Source: Hydrogenophaga crassostreae
GTDB taxonomy: Bacteria > Pseudomonadota > Gammaproteobacteria > Burkholderiales > Burkholderiaceae_C
DNA length: 64,000 nucleotides
Reading direction: 5' to 3'
Assembly: GCF_001761385.1 (NCBI RefSeq)
Contig: NZ_CP017476.1
Location: 2,345,501-2,409,500, forward strand
In this document: positions 55,518 through 63,443 of the stretch, in pieces
How positions within the stretch are numbered: the stretch's first letter is position 1
Layout of the letters: the number at the start of each line of letters is the position of its first letter
The notes under the pieces: generated by a model
Databases searched by the model: none
The model's input: the letters and a program-made list of their open reading frames with translations, nothing else
Told to the model about the DNA's origin: nothing
Program-made: the position numbers and the translations under genes

Positions 55518-55554
55518 GTACTACTTTTACGATCTAAAACGTAGAAAGTAGTAC
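55518..55554. promoter_or_regulatory. Large imperfect palindrome in parA leader
   Basis: GTACTACTTTTACG and the reverse complement of CGTAGAAAGTAGTAC pair with one unpaired base around an 8-base centre. A third copy of AAGTAGTA lies at 55581-55588. Located about 80-115 bp before parA, it could be a ParB (parS-like) or repressor site. AT-rich and unlike the tct region. Confidence 0.55.
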
Positions 55555-55600
55555 GTTTATATCTTATTTCTATAGTCTGTAAGTAGTAGTCCGATCCCGC

Positions 55601-55624
55601 CTGAACAGGTTTAACCCAGTTCAG
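55601..55624. promoter_or_regulatory. 24-bp palindrome just before the parA ribosome site
   Basis: The segment starts CTGAACAGG and ends CCAGTTCAG; 20 of 24 positions match its own reverse complement. It lies directly against the AGAGAGGA ribosome site of parA, so a protein bound there would block parA expression. Autoregulation by the ParA/ParB pair or a host-type repressor is possible. Confidence 0.6.
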
Positions 55625-55634
55625 AGAGGATCAA

Positions 55635-56591
55635 ATGCTCACACTATCGGTAGTTGCCACCAAAGGCGGCGTTGGCAAAACCACACTATGTGCCAACATC
55701 GGTGCATTGCTTGCGGACATGGGCTACCGTGTCTTGCTCATCGACGCTGACATTCAGCCAGCGCTGACACGCCACTTTCAGGTCTCTCACGTTGCCGGAC
55801 ATGGGTTGACCACCATGATCCAGCGTGGCGCACTGGCTGACGACTGCATCAGCCACATTGAGCTTCCTCCCGCTTCATTCAGAGGTGATGCCTCAAAACT
55901 CAACGTACGCGGTGGTTTTCTTCATCTCGTTCGTTCAGACACCCAAGCGTGGGATGAAGAGAAGGGCATCTTCACATACGACAGTTCTCTCCAAGACTGG
56001 CTGAATAACCGGGTAGACCGTCTTGTGCGAATTCGCCAGGCTATCCGCAACGATTCCGTATCCTCAAAATACGATGTGGTGATCATCGACACCCAGGGTG
56101 CGGTGGGCTACCTGCAAGACGCAGCTGTGAACGCAGCAGACATGCTGCTCATCCCGGTAAAACCGGACATCGTCTCAGCCCGCGAATTTGTCGCGGGATC
56201 ACTCGCATTGATCGATAGGCATGAGCCTGCTGGTGCAATGGGCTATTCGATCCCCGCCATGAAGGCGGTCATCAATCACTACCAAAACACGACCGATAGC
56301 CGCAACATTACCCAATTGATCCGTGAGCAGTTCATCGAACTGCGCGGAAAGGTCAACGTGATGGACACGATGGTCCCGGCCATCGCGGCGTTTCCCAAGG
56401 CTGCCACCGCTCAAATTCCCGTGCATTGGGTGGATGCGGGCAAAGCTGGCGACATCATGCACCAGCTGATGTGGGAACTCATTCCTTCGCTGGAAGGCAA
56501 ATTCACCCCCAATCACAAAGGCGATTTGCCCGTGCTACCGCGCCCTGTGTCAAATCACGAGCCGGATGCAGATCTGAATGTGGAGGCGTGA
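55635..56591 (+). CDS. ParA-family partition ATPase of the ICE
   Basis: A 318-aa ATPase. The deviant Walker A TKGGVGKTTLCAN starts at residue 9, and LLIDADIQPALTRHF and VIIDTQGAVGYLQ are Walker A'/B type segments. Such soj/ParA genes at the end of PFGI-1-like elements are needed for maintenance of the excised form. AGAGAGGA precedes ATG 55635, and two palindromes lie in the leader. The ParB-like gene starts 1 bp downstream. Confidence 0.9.
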   Translation: MLTLSVVATKGGVGKTTLCANIGALLADMGYRVLLIDADIQPALTRHFQVSHVAGHGLTTMIQRGALADDCISHIELPPASFRGDASKLNVRGGFLHLVRSDTQAWDEEKGIFTYDSSLQDWLNNRVDRLVRIRQAIRNDSVSSKYDVVIIDTQGAVGYLQDAAVNAADMLLIPVKPDIVSAREFVAGSLALIDRHEPAGAMGYSIPAMKAVINHYQNTTDSRNITQLIREQFIELRGKVNVMDTMVPAIAAFPKAATAQIPVHWVDAGKAGDIMHQLMWELIPSLEGKFTPNHKGDLPVLPRPVSNHEPDADLNVEA

Positions 56592-56592
56592 C

Positions 56593-58431
56593 ATGGCTGC
56601 CCGCAAAACTCCCGAAACGCTAACCGCTGTAGCCCGGGCCGCAACTCTGGCACGCAATGCGGGCGCATTGCCACCCTTGAGCATTGCTCCTAAGCCTTCT
56701 GCGCCAACCATGACGCGCACCGAGGCAAGAAACGCGGCTGATCTTGAGAAAGCTAGGGCCAATCTTGGCCAAATGGGGCGTCCATCGCGACCCTTGTCTC
56801 CTTCACCCACGCTGGACCCTCGCGCCGACATGGATGACTCGTTCTCAGTGTTGCCCATCGGAGACGTTGAGCCTTACGAACACAACCCCCGCACTGGTCC
56901 AAACCCCCGCTACAACGACATTCGCGTAAGCATCATGGCGGATGGGATAACCAACCCAATCACGGTCACGCGGAGACCTGACTCCTACAAATACCACCCC
57001 TACGGTGGTGGCAACACCCGTTTGGCCATTGCCAAAGAACTGCATGCCAATGGAGACACCCGCTTTGACACGATCAAGGTGATCGTAAAACGCTGGCCAG
57101 GCGACGCCAACGTGATTTCCGCACACCTCGCAGAAAACGAGATGCGTGGTGACATCACCTTTTGGGAAAAGGCCCAAGGCGTATCTTCCTTCAAAAGGGC
57201 ACACGAACAAGAGCATGGCGTGGTGCTCAGCACCGGTGATCTGGGGCGTGAGCTCAAGTCCCATGGAATCAACTTTGGCGTCAAGGTCATTCAGAACTTT
57301 GCCTTCGCCGTCGAAAACCTGTCGCCCATCGGGCCCTGGCTCAAAGCAACCGAGGTCAATGAGCTCATTCGACCAGGCATGGCAGGCGCCATGGCTGTTG
57401 CCACATGCTTCGGCCATCGAAGCTTTGGCGACATTTCCACGCCTGTGTTGCTCAAGTACCGCGATGAGATTTTGGCCATCATCACCTACAACAAGCAAGC
57501 AGACGAAGAGCAACGCAAGGTCGTAGAGCTCGATGCAACCGAGCTGGTGTCCGATCTACATGAAGCACTTGCTGCGGCCATCGGTGCACCCCCCGAGGTC
57601 ATCCCGTTGATGATCAGTGCGGTTGAGTCCAACAGCCGTATCACAGCAGAAGAGTTGAAGGCCATCCAGATCCGCAGGACACCTGAGTCAGCGCAGGGTG
57701 GTGTGTCCGCGCCCACCGCGCCTCCGCCAAGTTCGTCTCAACGTACGTTGGGCGGCATGCTTGTCGGGGTAGCGCCATCGCCACAGCCTTTGGCTCCTGC
57801 TGGGCCCCCAGCGTCCCCGCCAGCACCCACTCCACCAGTCCACGGCTCGGCATCTTCCGCTCACAACCAGGTCCCAGTGAGCGCCGATGCGCGTCAGCGC
57901 AACCCGGCCTTGCCCGAGAACGTCTCATCAAGTGATCCCACGGCACACATTCTGAGCCTGGTGCTGGACATCAGCGACGTAGTTGGCCTCTCTGATTGCA
58001 TCTTGCACGTCAAGGGCATGCCATTCGGCTATTGCATGGACATCCCGGCAGCACCCGACAAGATTGGCCGACAAAGCCTCCCCGAACCTCATGCTCAAGT
58101 ACGGGCTGCGGCCTGGAAGTTTTTGGCGTCTGTCAGCGGTCAGTTGGACCCAAAGTGGTTTACCCATGTCGGTGCCGATGAGTCGAATTGGACGCGCTCC
58201 GCGTTGGCTGGCCCGACAGCCTTTCGGCAGGCCTATGAGGGTGGTCTACGAGGCTTCACCTCCGAAACTGGCGATCCCGCGATGTTGCTGGTCGAGGTCT
58301 ATCACGTGTTCAATTTGCCCGAGCTGGGCTACCTCACCGTGCAGTTGCTGCGTGCCATGGAGCAACTGCGTCTGGATCACCCCGAACGCTTTGTTGGGAC
58401 TGTCACATCCGATCCAGATTTCCCGGACTGA
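56593..58431 (+). CDS. ParB-family protein of the ICE (ICE_PFGI_1_parB type)
   Basis: A 612-aa protein. A disordered N-terminus (about 1-85) is followed by a ParB/Srx-like domain with VLPIGDVEPYEHNPR, GITNPITVTRRP, GGGNTRLAIAK and AHLAENEMRGDITFWEKA (about 88-195), then a helical DNA-binding region (to about 330), a Pro/Ser-rich linker (about 380-445) and a C-terminal domain. The length is larger than chromosomal ParB, as in the PFGI-1 family. GGAGG before ATG 56593 decides the start. Partner of the ParA encoded just upstream; the palindromes before parA are candidate binding sites. Confidence 0.85.
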   Translation: MAARKTPETLTAVARAATLARNAGALPPLSIAPKPSAPTMTRTEARNAADLEKARANLGQMGRPSRPLSPSPTLDPRADMDDSFSVLPIGDVEPYEHNPRTGPNPRYNDIRVSIMADGITNPITVTRRPDSYKYHPYGGGNTRLAIAKELHANGDTRFDTIKVIVKRWPGDANVISAHLAENEMRGDITFWEKAQGVSSFKRAHEQEHGVVLSTGDLGRELKSHGINFGVKVIQNFAFAVENLSPIGPWLKATEVNELIRPGMAGAMAVATCFGHRSFGDISTPVLLKYRDEILAIITYNKQADEEQRKVVELDATELVSDLHEALAAAIGAPPEVIPLMISAVESNSRITAEELKAIQIRRTPESAQGGVSAPTAPPPSSSQRTLGGMLVGVAPSPQPLAPAGPPASPPAPTPPVHGSASSAHNQVPVSADARQRNPALPENVSSSDPTAHILSLVLDISDVVGLSDCILHVKGMPFGYCMDIPAAPDKIGRQSLPEPHAQVRAAAWKFLASVSGQLDPKWFTHVGADESNWTRSALAGPTAFRQAYEGGLRGFTSETGDPAMLLVEVYHVFNLPELGYLTVQLLRAMEQLRLDHPERFVGTVTSDPDFPD

Positions 58432-58466
58432 GCCGAATTCTTCAACTATGACAGGGGAAAAAAAAG

Positions 58467-59072
58467 ATGTTCAACATCAACAACACCACCATCAAACGCA
58501 TGATCCTGGAGCACCTCGTTGAACGGGTGGATACCGGTGGCCTTGACGAGATTTTGGCCGCAGGGTTCAGCCCGGAGTTGCTGGACGATCTTCGCAAACG
58601 ACCTTCGCGAGACTTCTTTTATGCAGCGCAAACAGACGGCTTGACCATCAGGGTTCAGATCGACACCAAGTCGCTAAGAACCTGCCTTTGGACCCGAGAC
58701 AGGGCACAGCGCGACGAGATGCTCAAGGAGTATTTCATCCGCAACGGTGCCTCCATCCTTTTGATGCGTTCTCTGTTCACCCTATCCAAACACGAGCTGC
58801 ACCACTATCGCGTTGCACTGGACATTGCACAAAAGACGGCCACAGGTAGGCCACGTCTTCCACCCACCGCCATTCGAGACCGCATTCACGATGCATGGTT
58901 TGAGATCTGCAGGTCCTTTCGGGAAGAGCCAGAGCGAGAACGCCTCTGGCGCCTGCACCAAACTTTTTCGGCGTTCTCGATTGCTTCTTTGCATCGATGC
59001 ACGGATGAGTTTAAAGACCCAGGTGACTGCATAGGCTCGCGTTCCGCCCCTCTAGCCATTTACCAAGACTGA
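58467..59072 (+). CDS. DUF2857-like ICE protein
   Basis: A 201-aa basic protein. It carries a helical RSLFTLSKHELHHYRVALD stretch (in part) and a DAWFEICRSFREEPERERLW region, which resembles DUF2857 proteins encoded between parB and STY4528-like genes in PFGI-1-type elements. Assignment is from memory of the family pattern and from position. Probably a DNA-binding or regulatory protein. It starts 35 bp after the ParB-like gene. Confidence 0.65.
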   Translation: MFNINNTTIKRMILEHLVERVDTGGLDEILAAGFSPELLDDLRKRPSRDFFYAAQTDGLTIRVQIDTKSLRTCLWTRDRAQRDEMLKEYFIRNGASILLMRSLFTLSKHELHHYRVALDIAQKTATGRPRLPPTAIRDRIHDAWFEICRSFREEPERERLWRLHQTFSAFSIASLHRCTDEFKDPGDCIGSRSAPLAIYQD

Positions 59073-59114
59073 GCAACTGCGCAGCAGTCCAGCCAATTTA
59101 TAGGAGTGACTTCC

Positions 59115-59804
59115 ATGCCAACAATGAACCTACCCATTTCCCTGGCCAGCTATGTTCGGGAGCGACCGGCGCTGAAAAACCGCCAGCAGCGGCGTGCAAG
59201 GGTCGTTCGGCAGGATTTCACTTCCTCAACACCATCCCCAAGCGAGTTGCCGGAACTACCTGTCTTCACCACGGCCACGGCTGTGGATGAAGGTGTAGAT
59301 ACTGCGGTCTTGCAAACAGGCGATTCGAGCCTGACACAAGCGGTCCTGTTGGACTGGATGGGCCAACAGCCCATCGCATTTCATCGCATCTATGTAGACA
59401 TCAGCGGCAGCGTCACCGCAGCCGTGTGGTTGTCGATGGTGTTGTCACATATGGCCAGCGGCCTGAGTCAGATTGATGCCCAAAGAATTTATCGCTTCAC
59501 CCTGGGCCGCACCCAGTGCGAGGCCGAAACGGGTCTTACCGACGCCGAACAGCGGAAGGCACATCGACTCTTGGTCAAAGCTGGCATCCTGTTTGTAAGG
59601 TATCCAAACAAGAGCGAAGCACATTCCGCCACGACGCATACACCCAGCTTCCAGCTGGACTTGCGCAAGCTCACGGCGTTGCTTCTGACTCGAAGTGAAG
59701 GCTTGGCAGACATGCTGCGTGCCTCTGCCACTTTGGCACCCGCCTTGGATGTCCCTGCGCTGGAACGCAATGCCCTTGAGCGTGCCGCACGGCGGCGTGC
59801 GTAA
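59115..59804 (+). CDS. Winged-helix ICE protein
   Basis: A 229-aa protein with a disordered basic N-terminus (NRQQRRARVV) and, from about residue 90, a winged-helix-like domain: a helix AAVWLSMVLSHM, then FTLGRTQCEAETGLTDAEQRKAHRLLVKAGILFVRY (in part), which is a HTH and wing pattern. The next gene product has the same pattern twice. The start ATG 59115 has AGGAG upstream; GTG 59106 is inside that site. Likely a replication or regulatory accessory protein; no family name is certain. Confidence 0.6.
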   Translation: MPTMNLPISLASYVRERPALKNRQQRRARVVRQDFTSSTPSPSELPELPVFTTATAVDEGVDTAVLQTGDSSLTQAVLLDWMGQQPIAFHRIYVDISGSVTAAVWLSMVLSHMASGLSQIDAQRIYRFTLGRTQCEAETGLTDAEQRKAHRLLVKAGILFVRYPNKSEAHSATTHTPSFQLDLRKLTALLLTRSEGLADMLRASATLAPALDVPALERNALERAARRRA

Positions 59805-59820
59805 GTGACAGGACACTGAG

Positions 59821-61725
59821 TTGTCACGAACACCATTCCTGCTGCAGGTGCCCGATTCAGACTTCGAGTTTCTTGCATCGGATGAACAATCACACATGGT
59901 GCCTCCAGAGAGCCAGCCACCTGATTTAGGCGACATTCGCGCTCACGATGTAGCGTTGAGTCACCTCAATGCGAGAGGGTTTATCCAGTTCCACCCGATG
60001 TTGGCGCAATGCCTTGGTGATTTCAAAGCAGCCATTTTTCTGGGACATGCTTTGTACTGGTCCAAACATCTGGCCCAAGTACAACCACACCGCAAAGGTT
60101 GGTTCTATATGAGCGCGACCCAATGGACGGTGGCCACGGGTCTGTCTGCACGAGAACAGAGTTCGGTTCGAGAAGCTCTGGTCGAGCGTGGCCTGTTGCT
60201 GGAGGCATTGGCTGGCAGACCGGCCGTGATGCACTACAAGGTAGAACTCGAGCGCACAGCTCAACTACTGGGCCTGCCCTCGATGGCATGGGACGACATG
60301 GCAAAGTTGTTTCGCTCATCCATCCGTTTCTACAAACCATTGGTCGATATTTGCGGCAACGTGGGCGCCGGCCTCTACTTGTCGTACTTGCTGAATCGTC
60401 AGTCCTTTGTCTTGCGTAACCCACCGCAAGGCAACTCCATCGAAATGTTCCCGGGCGAGTTCACATACCGCCCTGAACAAGCCCGCATTGCACTGTGTCT
60501 TGGCATCAAGGCACAGCGCAACGCGCGCGCGAAGCTCAAATCCGCAGGTTTTATCCGTGAAGGTCGTTCCTCACAGGAAACGGTGTCCACGCGGGTCAAT
60601 CTGATGGCCATCGCTTCATGCCTTCAAGCACAGGGCGAGCGCTCCATCCGAAAAAGCGCGCCACGCAAGCATGCCTCCCCTAAGGCCTTGCAAGACATCG
60701 CATTGGTCAAGTCAAGCAGAGGCAAAGCGCCACCACATCGGACTGCACCCTTGAAGCGTGCTGGCGGAACAGAGGCAAATCGTCAGCTCAAACTTTTCAC
60801 CCCGATGGGCCTGATTGCTCAGTGGTCTCCTACTCCCCAGGCGGAGGAGCGGCTTTCACCACAAGACGATGCGGCAAGCTTGGCAGAGAAAAGCGGCGCT
60901 GTCTCATCGGCCGCAGGATTGGTGATGTCGTTATTTGCACCAGGCAAATTGGCCACCGTGCATTCAGGAAATTCTGGAGCAAAGTTTTCCACAGATTCCG
61001 ATACATCCGGTAACCGTGATGCCCTTTTGTCGATGTCAGTTTGCCCTTTTGTTGATCCCAATTTGCCCTTTTGTCGAAACTATATAGAACAAGGTATTTC
61101 AAGTTATTTCCAAACTACAACTACAACACAGGCCTCTGTGGATAGCCGTGATTCTGAAAATTCCAGTCGTCGTCGGGTTGGTAACTCAGGCAAGTCGAAA
61201 GACCCGGATGCGGAGACAGCCACCGAAAATGGAATCGACGCTGAGCGGTCTGTAGTTCAATCCTCGGCCTTGGTGTCGCATCTGGCCAGGCAGGCCGATG
61301 TGGCGCAAGCCAAGTGTCAAGCTCTGATTCCACCCTCTGGACTGGATCCATTGACCCAGGCCAGCGTGTTGAGCACGGTCGCCAAAGCACCCAAAGAACT
61401 GCGCCAATCCTTCTTGGACGAGCTGGCTGGCCACCTCTCTATTCCCAGCAAGCTCATTCACAACCCAGCGGGCTGGTTGCATGGGTTGATTCGCAACCAT
61501 GGCGAGGGCTTTGTGGTCTTGGCTATGGCTCCTCAGATCGCAGCACAGCGTGCCAAGCGCCAGCAGCATCAAGACCGGTTGACCAACGCGGTACCAGTGC
61601 CTGCTGCCGGTGCGAACTTGGCCACTTCAAAGGTTGAAGAGGACTCAGAGATCAAGAGAGCCACGCTGCAACGCCTTCGAGAACTCAAGGTTTCGTTTGC
61701 TGCGAACAAGGAGCAACGGAAATGA
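59821..61725 (+). CDS. STY4528-like ICE replication protein
   Basis: A 634-aa protein. Two winged-helix-like domains in tandem: about residues 55-145 (FLGHALYWS ... TQWTVATGLSAREQSSVREALVERGLL, in part) and about 165-265 (GAGLYLSYLLNRQ ... ARIALCLGIKAQRNARAKLKSAGFI, in part). This resembles replication initiators. A low-complexity middle follows, then a C-terminal helical region (about 480-634) with a basic end. Matches by position and look the STY4528-type pathogenicity-island replication protein. Start TTG 59821. Its middle coding region (60985-61145) holds a DnaA box, three 22-bp iterons and AT-rich DNA, so the gene may contain its own origin. Confidence 0.65.
   Translation: MSRTPFLLQVPDSDFEFLASDEQSHMVPPESQPPDLGDIRAHDVALSHLNARGFIQFHPMLAQCLGDFKAAIFLGHALYWSKHLAQVQPHRKGWFYMSATQWTVATGLSAREQSSVREALVERGLLLEALAGRPAVMHYKVELERTAQLLGLPSMAWDDMAKLFRSSIRFYKPLVDICGNVGAGLYLSYLLNRQSFVLRNPPQGNSIEMFPGEFTYRPEQARIALCLGIKAQRNARAKLKSAGFIREGRSSQETVSTRVNLMAIASCLQAQGERSIRKSAPRKHASPKALQDIALVKSSRGKAPPHRTAPLKRAGGTEANRQLKLFTPMGLIAQWSPTPQAEERLSPQDDAASLAEKSGAVSSAAGLVMSLFAPGKLATVHSGNSGAKFSTDSDTSGNRDALLSMSVCPFVDPNLPFCRNYIEQGISSYFQTTTTTQASVDSRDSENSSRRRVGNSGKSKDPDAETATENGIDAERSVVQSSALVSHLARQADVAQAKCQALIPPSGLDPLTQASVLSTVAKAPKELRQSFLDELAGHLSIPSKLIHNPAGWLHGLIRNHGEGFVVLAMAPQIAAQRAKRQQHQDRLTNAVPVPAAGANLATSKVEEDSEIKRATLQRLRELKVSFAANKEQRK
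60985..60993 (+). promoter_or_regulatory. DnaA box
   Basis: TTTTCCACA matches the DnaA consensus TTWTNCACA exactly. It lies 27 bp before the first iteron. Confidence 0.6.
61020..61085 (+). repeat. Three 22-bp iterons, candidate origin core
   Basis: TGCCCTTTTGT starts at 61020, 61042 and 61064, an exact 22-bp period (two helical turns). The first two units are alike over nearly their full length (TGCCCTTTTGTYGAT and a CARTT end); the third is alike over its first 14 bases. The period is not a multiple of three, so the unit is read in three frames within the host gene, which argues for a DNA rather than a protein role. AT-rich DNA follows at once (61078-61130). This is the layout of plasmid iteron origins. 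Confidence 0.75.
61137..61145 (-). promoter_or_regulatory. Near-DnaA box, inverted
   Basis: TGTGGATAG is the reverse complement of CTATCCACA, one mismatch from TTATCCACA. It flanks the iteron/AT-rich region on the side opposite the box at 60985. Confidence 0.45.
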
Positions 61726-61859
61726 GCAATGTGATTGGCGCTGCCAAGGACAGTGTTTCCCCGTTTGGGGGAACTTGGTATGGCGTACCAGGTTTACCCG
61801 TTTGGGGGAACTTAGTACCAGGTTCCGGGTTTCATCGTTTGGTGTTACCTAAATTTTAG
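61722..61859 (+). CDS. Possible 45-aa ICE protein, doubtful
   Basis: An ATG overlapping the stop of the replication gene (ATGA), with GGAG 10 bases upstream, opens a 45-codon frame to TAG at 61857. The peptide is Gly/Pro/Val-rich (PFGGTWYGVPGLPVWGN) with no recognisable domain. The frame contains a 37-bp-period DNA repeat that shifts reading frame between units, so this may be a repeat region rather than a gene. Kept at low confidence because of the coupled start. Confidence 0.3.
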   Translation: MSNVIGAAKDSVSPFGGTWYGVPGLPVWGNLVPGSGFHRLVLPKF

Positions 61860-61860
61860 G
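61762..61860 (+). repeat. Three repeats with 37-bp period
   Basis: CGTTTGGGGGAACTT starts at 61762 and 61799, and a weaker CGTTTGGTGTTACCT at 61836, an exact 37-bp spacing. Units also share GTACCAGGTT. The array ends at the AGGAG ribosome site of the following winged-helix gene, so it may be an operator array for that gene or part of the replication region. Confidence 0.65.
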
Positions 61861-61867
61861 AGTTCTC

Positions 61868-62254
61868 ATGAAGACCAATTCATTTCTTTTTGTGAATCTG
61901 ATTTATCGACTTAAGAGCTTTCGCGACGTCGCTGTATTGATGTTCCTTTTGGAGGTTGACGCAGATCAAAAGGAGTACGCATGTAGTGCATCTGTGCTTT
62001 CTCAGCGCTACCTAGGAAATCAAATTTCTGCTCGTCAAGTTGAGAAGGCAATCAAAGACTTGTGCGATTTGAATCTCGTTTCTATACGTGTACATGCCAA
62101 CACTAAGACCTATTTCAAAGTGAATCGAGACAAAGTTCTTTCTCTATTGAATCAACCTTTACCGGAACGCATGCCGGGTCTCGATGATTTGAAGTTTCCA
62201 TTCCTCGACAAATGGTCAGGTGCTGGAGAAATGCCACAAAGCGAAAGTGCTTAG
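61868..62254 (+). CDS. Low-GC winged-helix-like ICE protein
   Basis: A 128-aa protein. From about residue 5 to 90 it has a replication/HTH-like pattern (DVAVLMFLLEVDADQKEYACSASVLSQRYLG and QVEKAIKDLCDLNLVSIRV, in part). The DNA is clearly richer in A+T than its neighbours, which suggests another source than the rest of the element. AGGAG at 61858-61862 precedes the ATG, and the 37-bp repeat array lies directly upstream. A role as a regulator binding those repeats is inference. Confidence 0.6.
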   Translation: MKTNSFLFVNLIYRLKSFRDVAVLMFLLEVDADQKEYACSASVLSQRYLGNQISARQVEKAIKDLCDLNLVSIRVHANTKTYFKVNRDKVLSLLNQPLPERMPGLDDLKFPFLDKWSGAGEMPQSESA

Positions 62255-62299
62255 TCCCATCGCAATCAATTCAACTTCAATAAGTTCAAGGAGTAACCC

Positions 62300-63439
62300 A
62301 TGGCCACAACAACACCCAAGCCACAAAGCGCCGCCAAAAAAGTGAGCGCAAAAGATCTCTCAGCAATCGCTCCTGTCAGCGTGCCTGCGGCAAAGAAGAT
62401 GCTCTACGCCACCGAATCGAATTCACCATTTGATGATGGCTACAGCATTGCGGGCGAGACCGCCGCCATGGCCGATTTTCTAGCCGACCCAGAACGAAAA
62501 CACAATGAGCTTGATCCTGACTACGACCGGTACATAGAGCTGATCGACCGTCAAGACCGTTTGGAAATGATGCAGGCCACCTACCAGTCTCGCAAAGGTG
62601 CAGAGGCCGTGGTCGAGCAGAAAGAAGCCATCTCGATGAACTTCCTGGGCTCTTTGGTCGATGAGCAGGTCGACCAGATGGCATTGCACACCAAGGAAGC
62701 TTTTCGGATGTTCATGGGTCGCGCCCGCGATCCAGGCAAAGAAGTGCAGCCGATCATCGGTGGAAAGCGGGTTGCTGCGGCATTACGTACCTTGTGGATG
62801 CTGACGGCGAACGACAACCCTTACGCCGACTGGGGACTGCTGCGACACGAACAGATTCTCAAGCAGGTGATCAAGGTTCTTGGTGACCACATCAAAGATG
62901 CGCAATCCGCGTTGGATCAGCAAAAGACCCGTGGGCTGTCATTTTCAGTGCTGCAGTCGTCAAGCCCTCAAATATTGAACCTTGGATTCAAGTCGCCTTA
63001 TGGCTACGCCATCGCTCAGCTTGTATCGGATTTCGACTATTTCGTTCGGCTGCAAAAGACACTGGAACGCAAGAACTTGCGTTCTGACTCACAGGTGCGG
63101 CAAATCATCACCGAGACCACACGCGTCATTCGTCACGCCTTCAATGAGACCGCGCGCTTTGATCGTTGGCTCATGAGGGACCAAATGAAGGGTTTGTGCC
63201 GGGCTGACTTTGTGCCAGATGGTGATCCAGAGGGTGCCAAGAGAGTTCAGTTTGCGACTGAGGTATTTGGACCATGCCCCTCTGAGGTCTATTCGGCCAA
63301 GCTGCAACCACGGCACTCCCGTCGGTACATCCAGATTTCTCCGGCTGAGCGTGAACTGCTGCAAAAGATCAGCGATGAAATGCTGCGCATGGAGCGTGCT
63401 GCAGAGTCCCAAGAGGCAGATGACACAAAGCTGGTGTGA
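62300..63439 (+). CDS. PFL_4669-family integrating conjugative element protein
   Basis: A 379-aa protein. The segments LRTLWMLTANDNPYADW, KTRGLSFSVLQSSSPQ, SPYGYAIAQLVSDFDYFVR and the conserved HAFNETARFDRW match my memory of the PFL_4669 (TIGR03761) family, found only in PFGI-1/SPI-7-like elements. Cytoplasmic, no membrane helix; its role in the element is not known to me. AAGGAG precedes ATG 62300. The next gene starts 5 bp downstream. Confidence 0.78.
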   Translation: MATTTPKPQSAAKKVSAKDLSAIAPVSVPAAKKMLYATESNSPFDDGYSIAGETAAMADFLADPERKHNELDPDYDRYIELIDRQDRLEMMQATYQSRKGAEAVVEQKEAISMNFLGSLVDEQVDQMALHTKEAFRMFMGRARDPGKEVQPIIGGKRVAAALRTLWMLTANDNPYADWGLLRHEQILKQVIKVLGDHIKDAQSALDQQKTRGLSFSVLQSSSPQILNLGFKSPYGYAIAQLVSDFDYFVRLQKTLERKNLRSDSQVRQIITETTRVIRHAFNETARFDRWLMRDQMKGLCRADFVPDGDPEGAKRVQFATEVFGPCPSEVYSAKLQPRHSRRYIQISPAERELLQKISDEMLRMERAAESQEADDTKLV

Positions 63440-63443
63440 AGCA

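Noticed and set aside
55585..55610. tRNA-derived attachment site near TCCGATCCCGCC
   Set aside because: Resembles a T-loop only loosely, with no pairing stem, and it overlaps the palindrome before parA.
61762..61860. Short CRISPR array (37-bp period)
   Set aside because: Only three units, no separate spacers of constant repeat, third unit degenerate, no cas genes.
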